Shown: piece after piece, positions 5,864-17,800 of the stretch | Layout of the letters: the number at the start of each line of letters is the position of its first letter | How positions within the stretch are numbered: the stretch's first letter is position 1 | Virus record (IMG/VR): IMGVR_UViG_3300006735_000114 | Coordinates: 1-32,577 of that record | Length of the DNA stretch: 32,577 nt | Reading direction: 5' to 3' (one strand) | DNA from: a virus | Program-made: the position numbers and the translations under genes | Notes under the pieces: model-generated | Database searches by the model: none | What the model was told of the DNA's origin: nothing | Seen by the model: only the letters and a program-made list of their open reading frames with translations

Positions 5864-8800
5864 ATGATATCAACCGATTTACAGCGAGTACAGATTCAGG
5901 ATATTATTGAGTATCAGTTACCTGCATTTGTAAGGGATGATTTTCCACTTGTTGGTGAATTTTTAAAGCAGTATTATATTTCTCAAGAATATTCAACTGC
6001 ACCCTCTGATATCATACAGAATATTGACGAATACGTCAAACTTGAAACTCTTTTAGAAGGAGAAGATGAAACTCGTCTTGATGTTGATATTGATTTTAGC
6101 GATTCAACTATAAATGCAACTTTTGATTTACGTAATGATCAGTTTGGTACTTATAAATTTCCAGAGAGATATGGACTTATTCAAATTGATGATGAAGTAA
6201 TATTATATACAAGTAGAAATAATTATCAATTCTTTGATTGTGTTCGTGGATTTAGTGGTGTAACTGCGTTTAGTGATAATGATGAAGAACTGACATTCAC
6301 CAGATCTGGGGCAACATCGCACACACAGGGTGCGAAGATTATAAATCTAAGCAATATTTTATTAAGAGAGTTTTTAGTAAAACTTAAAAAACAAATTGCT
6401 CCTGGATTTGAAAAAAGATCTTTGAGTTCTGATGTAAATGAGAGACTTTTCTTATCAAGAGCAAAGGATTTTTATCAATCAAAAGGAACAGACGAATCTT
6501 TTAAAATTCTTTTTGCTGCTTTATATGGAGAAAAAGTAGAGGTTATTAAGCCAAAAGAGTTTCTCTTTAAGCCTTCTGATGCTGAATATAGAAAAACAAA
6601 AGATATTGTCGTAGAGGCAATTGTAGGTGATCCTACAAATTTAAAAAATCAAACTCTTTATCAAGATTCATATCCAGAATATGGGATACCTCAATCTTAT
6701 GCTACTGTTATTGATGTAGAAAAACTTCAAAGAGGAAGTAAAACTTTTTATCAACTAAGTGTTGACTTTGATTATGGTAAAGATATTATTCTTTCTGGCG
6801 GAACTATCTCCGGGGATTTTTCCGCACATCCGAAAACTCAAAATACTATTTTAGTATCAACTGGTTCATCAATTATTGATGTTGATTCAACTATTGGTTT
6901 TCCTGAAAGGGGAGAACTGAGCATCAATGGACAAAGTGGTATTCTAACTTATAGATCTAAAAACCTAACTCAATTTACTGACGTAGGTGTAGCACATACT
7001 ACAGTCGTTGGAACTGGTGCTCAAATCGATCTGGGAACTGAATTAAGACTAAACGTTAGTGCATATGGTTTCTTAGGAATTAACCCTGTCTCAGTCGCTT
7101 CTAGCGATGCCTCAGCGGTAGGAGTAGCAACAACATCTAAGATTGAAGTGCGGTTAGGAAATGTACTTTCTAACAATGTCGTCTATGATGAAACTTCTTA
7201 TTACAATGATAAAGATACTATCAACATTAAGTCGCTTGGTATTTCTACAATATCTCCTCTTACAGATAATTGGTTCAATAACGTAAGTGTTAGATATGAT
7301 GTTAGATCAATTGAATTAATTGACTCATCTAACTTTACTTACAGAATTACACTATTTGCAGATAACGACTTTAAGATTGGTGACAAATTAACCGTGCTTC
7401 AGGCAGATAGCACTGAAAGGCAAGGAGTTATTATAGATTTTGATAATTCAAAACAATTCCTCCTGTCAAGAACTGGTTTATTAACTGGTACACACTTTAG
7501 TGTAAGAAGAAATATTCTTAAACCAGATATTAGTAATGTTAATAACAAAAAATATTCTTACGCACAAAATATTCCGGCGAATGTACAGAATACGTATGCA
7601 AAATATAACGGTGATGTTTTAGTTGCATCTTCATCTATTCCTTTTTATCATGACACTCCTTTAAGTTTCTATGATAGAAAAGTATCTCTGGATGGTGTTT
7701 ATCAAGGAGAGACATTTTCTATTGATAGAAATCACGGTTTTGTAACAGGAGACAAAGTTTACTATGATTCTTATGTTTACACTGATCAGGATGGTGCTCC
7801 TGTAGAAAGCAGATTTCCTGAAATTTTACCGGGATTATTTTATGTAAAAAAAGTTGATGATACATCATTTAAAATTGCCTCTAGTTTAACTAATCTTGAT
7901 AGCGATACTTTTATTTCAGTATCTGGAATCGTAACTAGTAATTTCCTCTGTGCAAACAATTTTTATAATAAAAATTTAGAAAATCAACAATTAGTAAGAG
8001 AATTTAAAAAATCTCCTGTTAACAATGGTGGAGATTATGTAACACTTCCAGGTAGAACTGGTATGTTGGTAAATGGTGTTGAGATTTTAAATTATAAATC
8101 TGGAGATAGTATTTACTACGGAACAATTAATAATGTTATTGTATCAGCTGGTGGTGATGGTTATGATGTTATAAATCCTCCAATTCTGTCAATCCAAGAT
8201 ACTACTGGAATTGGTGCAACTGGACTTGTAAATGTAAAGGGAGAATTAGATAGAATTGATATTATTGATGGAGGGTTTGATTATATTTCAGATCCAATAA
8301 TCACAATTACAGGTGGAAATGGCTCTGGTGCAAGTGCTACTGCAAATACAAAACTGATCAATCACTCAATTTCATTCTTTGCAACAGCAGATAATCCTCA
8401 AATAGGATTATCTTCAGAAACAATTGGATTTACTACTTTCCATAAATTTAGAGAATCTGAAAAGGTAGTTTATAAAACCGATGGACAAACTGCCCTGGGT
8501 GGACTTTCTGACGATGCCGAATACTATATTAAAATTGTTGATACAAAAACTGTAAAATTATTCTTAACTGAAGCAGATTCTATCCTCGGAACTAACCCAG
8601 TAAATATTTCAGCATATAGTGATGGCATTCATAGATTTGAATCTTTTGAAAAGAAACGTATCGTTTCTAACGTAGTTGTAACCTCGTCTGGTTTAAACTA
8701 TGAAAATAAACAGAGAACATCTTCAATTGCTGGTATTAATACTGCTTTAGATCAGATTAATATCAAGAACCATGGTTTTGTATCTGGAGACACCGTAACA

Positions 8801-11800
8801 TACTCTGGAGACGCTTCTGGACTTAGTTCAGATCAGAATTACATTGTTACTGTCGTTGATACAGATAACTTTAAGTTGTCATCTGTGGGTGTAGGAACAA
8901 CTGCAAAGATGTTCTACTATGACACCAATCAATATGCAAAAATTGAATCTAGTGGAACTGGATCTCATACATTTAACTATCCTCCAATTTCAGTAACTAT
9001 ATCTGGAGAAATTGGAATTAATACCGTAAGTGGACAAGACTTTAATGCTAAACTTCAACCAGTATTTAAAGGATCTATTGAATCAATTCACTTAACAAAC
9101 AATGGTGTTGGATATGGATCAAGTGAGATTATTAACTTTAACAGACAACCATCCTTTAGATTACTTAGTGGTAAAGATGCAAGTCTCTTACCTATTGTTA
9201 ATGATGGTAGAATTCAGGAAGTATTAGTGTTAAATGGTGGTTCTGAATTTAACTCAGCACCTCAATTAGTAATCAATGGTGAGGGTAGTTTTGCTAAAAT
9301 AACTCCTGTTATTGTTAATGGTGAGATCGATAGAGTTATTATTGATAATCCGGGTATTGATTACACTGATACTACTACTGTAAGTATAATATCAAATGGA
9401 TTAGGGGCAAACTTAACTGCTGAAATTAATCAGTGGACTTTAAATCTTTTTGAAAAATATAAAAATATTATAAGTGATGATGATGGTATATTAGATGCAT
9501 CCCCATCTGATGATTATGGAATACAGTATACTCATCTTTATGCTCCAAGAAAACTTAGACAAAGTGTATTTGGCAAAACTTTATCCGGTACTACAAGTTT
9601 TGGATATAGTGATTTAACAAAAGGAACAAAATATGGAGTTTCTGATTTAAGAATTGATGCAGCTAACGAAGAAATTGTCGCTGAATTCCACTCTCCTATA
9701 ATTGGTTGGGCATATGATGGTAATCCCATCTATGGCCCCTATGGTTTTGATACCAAAACTGGTGGAGTTATCAGAGCGATGAGAAGCGGATATAGTTTAG
9801 TGCAATCTTCAAATCGTCCTCCGTTATCATTATGGAACAATGGATTTTTCTGTGAAGATTACAAATTTACTGGGGATGGAGATCTCGATGAATATAACGG
9901 TAGATATTGTATAACTCCAGATTATCCTAACGGTGTATATGCGTATTTTGCAACCATAAGTGACGGTGCTGTCGCTGGTGATGGATTGTTTGAAAACTTT
10001 AAATTACCACAATTCCCTTACTTTATTGGTAATAAATTTAAATCTCAACCAAACGAATTTAATTTTAAAAATAGTTCGTATCAGGGAAAATATGATATTG
10101 TAAGTGATATGTGGTTGAGAGACACCACATCTTATGGATTAACAAAAGATAATGTTTCATATGAATTTGTAACTGAACCATATAAGGTTTATACAGAATC
10201 AATTGATATTACTTCTACTTCCGTTGGCACTATTGATAATGTTGGTATTATCACAGGTGGTAGTGGATATAAAGTAGGAGATAAAATAGTCTTTGAACCT
10301 TTAACAGGCGCAAGTTCTGCTAATGCAAAAGTTTCAAGAGTTTCTGGTAAAGTTATTGATGATATAAGTGTTGAGTCTTTATCTTTATCTGAATTAGAAA
10401 TTTCTCCGATTGATTCTTCGGGAAGATTTGTAGCATTTGCATCATCATCTCACAACCTTACTAATACAGATCTAGTCACTTTGTCTGGATTTAATACTTC
10501 AATTAATATTTCCAACAAATCTTATAACATTGGAGTTACCTCTAGTTTTTACAATTTAAGTTCTGGTGTCAGCACTTCTGGCAATACGGGTATTGTTACA
10601 TATTTCTCTGTTGGAGGAGGAATTATTAATCGTGGACTTCTTTCCATCAGAGAAAATGATATCTTAACTTTGGGATCTGAAAAAGTTCGCGTACTTAACG
10701 TTGATAATAAAAGCTCACGTTTCAGAGTTGAAAGAGCTGTTAGCAGCACAGTTTCTGCTGCTCATACTGCAACTACATCACTAATTGAAGATAGTCGTAA
10801 GTTTACTTTCTCAGCAAGTAGAGAAAATAAAGTTGATTTTGATCTGAATAAACAAGTATATTTTGATCCCCGCGAAACCTTAGGTGTTGGTACTTTAAGT
10901 GGTGTTGGAATTGGTTCAACGGTATTCTTCTCCAATCCAGGTGCGGGTATCACTCAAAAATTTGTATCTACAAAAACATTATTCATTCCTAATCATGAAC
11001 TTTATACTGGAGATGTAGTTGTTTACAATAACGGCGGCGGAACATCAATCGAAGTTGATAAAAATCCAACTGTTGGAACCACTTACAGAATTGCTAATGA
11101 TACACCTCTCTATGTTGCTAAAATTAGCGCGAATGAAATTGGTATTCAAACATTTAAAGTAGGAATTGGATCTACTGGAACTTTTGTTGGTATCGCTGAT
11201 ACCACAATGAATTCTGGATTACTGCACTTCACTGGTATTGGAACTGGTGTAATGCATAGTCTCAAGACTCTTAGAAGCAATGTTGTTACTGCTGAGGCTA
11301 TAAGGAATAGAGTTACTGTTGCAACTGCTTCTACTCATGGATTGTCTATTGATGATAAAGTAAGAATGTCAGTTAAACCTGGTGTTATTACTAATATTAG
11401 TGTTAAGTATAATGATCACAACAGAAGAATTGTATTTAATCCTTTGGGATTTACCACTGCAGGTGTAAGTACATCTCAAAATACTATTGAAATTTCAGAT
11501 CATGGATTTAATACTGGTGATAAAGTAATTCTTGATTCTAATCCAGCTCCTACTGGACTTGAGGATCAAAAAATCTATTACATTAATAAACTTTCTAAAG
11601 ATAAAATTAGACTTTGCAATTCAAGATATCAGTCTGAACAGTTCAATCCAAGTTTCATTTCAATTGATATTGCAAGAAAAGGAACTTTACTACCAATTAA
11701 TCCCTCTTTAAATGTATACTCAGGTAATACTGTTGTATTTGACTTAAGTGATTCTTCACTTTCTTCACTTAATAATTCTTCGTTATATTCTGCATTTGAT

Positions 11801-14800
11801 CTACATCTTTACACAGATTACAATTTTACTGATGAATTTAGTGGATCATTAACAAGTAGTAAGTTTGAAGTTACTAAATTAGGTAAAGTTGGTATTGATG
11901 CGAACGCAAAACTTACTTTAGTAGTTAATGATGATGTTCCCAAGAATATTTTCTATAAATTCTCACCGATCAATATCGACTACACTACAGAATCAAAGAA
12001 AAATATCGTCATTGACAAAGAAATTGATGGATTTAACAAGATTAATGTTATAAACAGCGTTTATACAGGAGAATTTTCTGTAGTCGGTGTTGGTACAACC
12101 ACCACCTTTAAATATGATGTTAAAAAACTTCCAGAGAGAAGTTCTTATAATAAGTTTAATGGTGGATTATCTTACGATACTAGTTCAATCAATGCATACG
12201 GTGGAATTTCTGATATCATTATTTCTTTTAAAGGAGCAAACTATAACGAGATTGTTGGAGTATCCACTGTTGAGGGAACTATAACAGGATCTGGTGCTGT
12301 TCTTGAACCCTTTAGTAATACAATTGGAAAAGTTCTTTCAACAAAAATTTCAAATATTGGATTTGACTATCCAACCGATTTTACTATTCGTCCAACTACT
12401 AATTTACCAGAGGTTCTTTTACTTGAATCTCTAACTTCATTTGAAGAAATTGGAATTTCATCCGTTGGTAGAAATTACTCACTTGCTCCAAATTTAGTTG
12501 TTTTAGATGGATTAACTGGTAAACATATTGATGATGTTGATCTTTTCTATAGTTTAGGTGATTCTAAAGTCACCATCAGAAATAACACCAAAGGACTTAA
12601 TAATGTAACTCCAACAATTATTCCTATAAGTAACTCAAACGGTGTTCCTATTGAAAGAATAACATATAATACTTCAACTAAGTTAGCGACTGTTGGTTTT
12701 GACACTGGATTCTCCGATAAGTCCCCGTTTGCCGTAGGTGATAAAGTACTTATTGAGAATGTTAGTGTTGGTGTTGGTTCCACAGGAACAGGATTTAATT
12801 CATCTGACTATGGATATCATCTGTTCACACTAACTGATGTAAACATTCCTGTAGGTGGTAATGTTGGTGTTGTTACATTTAGTATGGATGAAGTTCTTAA
12901 TGATAATATTCATGCAGGAAACTACGATACAATAAATTCTGCTGGAAGAATAATAAATCAAAGTTCTTTCCCACAATTTAATATTAAACTGAAAAAGAAT
13001 AATTTCTTACTTGGTGAAACAGTTGTATCAAACGGTGGTGAAGGAAAGGTTGATAGTTGGAATAATAGAATTGAACTTTTGAAAGTTTCGACATCAAGAG
13101 ACTTTTTAGTTGGTGATATTGTAACTGGACAAACTTCAGGAACTCAAGGCACCGTTAAATCTAAAATTGATTATAATTCCGATATAGAAACAGCATCTTC
13201 ATCTATAGTAGAGAAGGGTTGGAATAAAACGACTGGATTCTTCAATGATAATCAGCAAAGAATTCCTGATAATTTCTATTATCAAAACTTTTCTTATGCA
13301 ATTAAATCTAAAATTCCTCTACAAAATTGGGATGATGCTGTAAGTTCTTTAACTCATACTGCAGGGTTCTTGAAATTTAGTGATTTAGTCATTGAATCTG
13401 CTGATGATAGAGTTGGAGGAACAGTATTTACTGATTCTTCTTCAACAGTATCACTAGTCGTTGATATTCTTCCTACTACAACGTATGGAAATGGCAATTT
13501 TGGTGGAGGAATTAGCTTAAATTGCTATCCAGCATTTGATTTAGTAACTGAAAACTCAAAAATTGCTTCTGGAACCATCTATTCCGATAGAATTTTCTTA
13601 GAAAATAGAGTTTTAACTGATTATTTTGAGTCTGTAGGTAATAGAGCCTTAATAATTGACGACATCAGTAAGCAATTTAATAGTGTAGAACGTCCCACTA
13701 AGTTTAGTGTTGTTAAAAAATTCCCAGTTGATCAAAAATCTAAGAAAATTTTAACTTATGTTCGTGATAAAGTAATTACTTCCGAAATACAGGCGTCACT
13801 TGTAACTTTAGTTCATAATGGATCAATCGCTGAAGTATTAAATTATGGCAGGGTAGAATCAACGTTGGATTTGGGATCTTTTGACTTCAGTATTGCAGGA
13901 TCTGAGGGACAACTTTTATTCTTCCCCACAAAATTTAGAACACAAAACTACAATGTATCATATTGTAGTTTCGATCTTGACAATACTATCTCTGGTATTG
14001 GATCATTTTCACTGGGTGAAATCTGCAATATTGAATCTTCTCAAGTTGTAGTACCTGCAGCAACAAAAACAACAATTGTAGGGATAGCATCAACATATAG
14101 ATCATCAAAAGTTCTAGTTGAATTGCAAGATCAAAGAGGAATTACTGCTTTTAATGAACTTAATATTATTCATGATGGAACTGACGCTCAACTTCTTGAA
14201 TATGGCGATGTTTCAACTGATTTTGGATCAACTGTAACTGGACTTGGAACATATTCAATCGACATGTCTGGAGGTGATGTAAATGTTGAATTCACCCCTG
14301 CAGTTGGACTTGCTCTCACTGCTAACACAGTAAGAGTTTCTTTATCAAGCACTGAATCTGTTGGTGTTGGAACAACAGTTATTGGACTTGCTGGACAAAA
14401 TATTTCAGAACTTCAATCATTCCACACTACACTAGCATCATCATCTAATCCTGGAATCCATACTATTGCTTCTTATACTTGTGCGGGCACAAATGACTAT
14501 CAAGCAGCATATTACATTGTAAGTATAGAAGATACTACAAATGATGAATATCAATTATCTGAGATCATTGTTGTTAATGATGACTCTAGAACATTTATTA
14601 CTGAATATGGTGTATTAACTACAGGAAGTGGTATCGGTACAATTGGATCTCTCACTGATGGTACCGAAACTCATCTTCAATTTACACCTCCTGCTAATAC
14701 TGATGTTCAAACAAAGGTATATCAGCAAGCAATTCAGTTAGTAGCTGTTGATGATACTCTTGATCATGAAATTGATTTAAACAATGCATCTATTACAGCA

Positions 14801-17800
14801 GGTTATGGTTTCTATGAAGGTACTGCCATTGATGTTAGAAGGCAATTTGAATTAAATCACAAAGGAAGGCCTATTTTCCAAAGAACTTTTGATGGTGGTG
14901 ATACAAATGTTGTAGATCTAACTAATAATCAAATTACTGTTCCAAATCACTTCTTCACTACTGGAGAACCTCTTAATTATTCCGTTGGAGTTGCTACACA
15001 TGTTCGTGTTGGTATTGCAACAACTACTTTTGCTGGAGTGGGTAGCACTGATTTTCTTCCTACTAACGCCTTTGTCTTTGCAATTAAAGTTAATGATTCT
15101 ACTATAAAATTAGCTCGATCTGCCACTGATGCTAATGCATTGGAACCTACAGAGATTGATTTTACAAGTATAGGAATTGGAACATTCCACAAACTCACTT
15201 CTAATCAACAAAATTCTAAGTGTTTGATTGCCCTTGATAATTTCATTCAAAATCCAATTGTTTCTACTGCTACAACAACTGCTTTAGACAAAAAAATTGG
15301 TATAGCAGATGCCACGATAGAAACCATCGGAATTACTTCATTTTTTGCTGCAGATTTGATTCAAGTTGAATCCGAAATTATGAAAATTAACACTGTTGGT
15401 TTTGGATTAACCAATAGTATATTAGTTGATCGTGGGTGGATGGGCACTGGAATTACGACACACCCAGTTGGTGTTGCTGTAACTAAAGTTGATGGTGCTT
15501 ATAATATTATTGATAATACCATTAACTTCTACATTGCACCTCAAGGTGCAACACCTATTAGTTCAATTACTAATCCACCTGATTCTAGAGACTTTACTGG
15601 AATTACTACTCATTCTAAATTCCAGGGAAGAACATTCCTTAGATCAGAATCTAAAGGTAGCACAAAGGCTGCATATCACACCAATTATGTTTTTGATAGT
15701 ATTGCGGATCAATTTGATGCAACTACTAAGACATTCACCCTTAAATCTGAGCAAGAAGATGTTGTTGGATTCTCCACAAATAATGGAGTGATTCTGATCA
15801 ACGGGGTATTCCAAGGGCCAACCGGTGATTTAGTTCCTCAAGATTACTCATTAAGTGAAGGTTCTGGAATTAGTAGTGTTACTTTTACAGGAACTGCTAC
15901 TTCTGTATCTTATGATCCAAATAATGCAAACATCCCTGTTGGAGGATTAATTGTATCAGTTGGTTCAACCGCAGGACTTGGTTATCAACCACTTATCTCT
16001 GCAGGGGGTACTGCAATTGTATCTGCAGGAGGAACAATTGTATCAATTAGTATTGGAAATACTGGTTCTGGTTACAGACAAGGATCTCAAACAGTAAATG
16101 TTGGTGTTTATACCTCATCAACTGGAAAAACTGGTATTGAGTTTATTGGTACTGCTGCAGTAAGTAATGGTAATGTAGTAAGTGTTGCTGTTACTAACCC
16201 TGGATCTGGATATTTAATTGGATCTGAACCAATTGTCGTCTTTGATGAACCTTTATCATATTCTGATATTCCTCTAATCTACTCTGACGATTCTCCTTCA
16301 GGATTTGGTACTGAGGCAACTATTGATATTGTTGTTGGACAAGGATCAAGTGTCATTGATTTTGAAGTCAAAAACTTTGGATATCGTTATGGACAAAAAC
16401 AAATTCTGACTGTGGCAACTGGTGGAGCAACTGGTATTCCTACCGATACAAACATTAATTTTAAAGAATTCAAGATTACAGTTGAAAAAACCGATTCAGA
16501 TAAATTCTCTGGATGGCATTTTGGTGAATTAGAGCGTCTTGATAACATTCATGATGAATTTGATGGTAACACTAGACAGTTTACTGTTAAGAGAAATGGT
16601 GCTCCTGTTACAATCAGATCAGCAGTTGGTTCAAATATAGATGTTCAAGCAACTTTACTTATCTTTATTAATGATATATTACAAATTCCAGGTGAATCAT
16701 ATACTTTTGATGGTGGAAGTGTAATAAACTTCTCTGAACCACCTAAAGGAAGATCTGCAGATGGTTCATTCCCTGGTGACAAATCCAAAATTCTTTTCTA
16801 TAAGGGATCTGGTGATATTGATGTTACTTTCCGTGATGTCCTAGAATCTGTCAAAGCTGGTGATGAGTTAACAATCAGAACTAGTGAAACACTGGTTCCA
16901 AATTCGATTAATCAGACAGGTAGATTATCAACTAAGATTATTTCTTCCGATACTGTCGAGACTAATCCATATTATGAAGCAGGTATTGACTCGAACCCAG
17001 ATCATAAACGTGTAGTTACACTATGTCAGCAAACCTCTGACAAAGTAATTAACGGTAAAATTGTCAGTAAGGCAAGAGAATTAAACGCTGCTTTAATTAA
17101 TCCAAGAACACACTTGATTCAATCGGTTGGTGTTGGATCCACTCAAATTTACGTTGAAAGTGTAATTCCTTTCTTTAATCCAGATGATGAGAATCAAACT
17201 GTTAAAAATCAGCAAACCATAAGTATCGTTTCTCAAAATAATATTGTGGCCGCTGCTGCGACAGCAGTTGTTTCCATCGCCAATACTGTCGAATCTATTA
17301 CTATTGGATATGGAGGAACAGGATATACTTCCGCTCCTTCTGTTACAATTTCAAATCCAGTAGGATTTGGTACAACTGCAAGAGCAACTGCAGTTGCAAC
17401 TCTTACAGGTGATACGGTTTCTTCGATTACTGTTTCCACACCTGGTATTGGATATACAAGAACCGTTGCTTCTCAAGTTCTTATTGAAGCACCTAAATTA
17501 GAAAGAGAACAAAATAGAACCTCTCTCTATCAGGGTGATTTTGGCGATATTGTTGGATTGAACACCACTTCTGTTGGTGTAGCAACCACAGGATATGTCA
17601 TGGATTTATTCATTCCAATTAACTCATTCTTACGTAATACTAAAGTTGTCGGGGCTGCTGTCACTCTAAGTGATATATCAGTTGGAGATTACTTTACAGT
17701 TAAGAATAGTAATGTTGGAAGTGGCGTAACTTCACTATATCAAACTGGTGAAACATTAGGTATTACAACACAATTCCTTGATAGTGTTTATGAAGTTGCA

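Noticed and set aside
15489-15791. A 100-residue + strand frame inside the giant gene
   Set aside because: It is an out-of-frame, Leu-rich shadow of the gp7-like gene with no start signal; the enclosing frame encodes recognisable modules.
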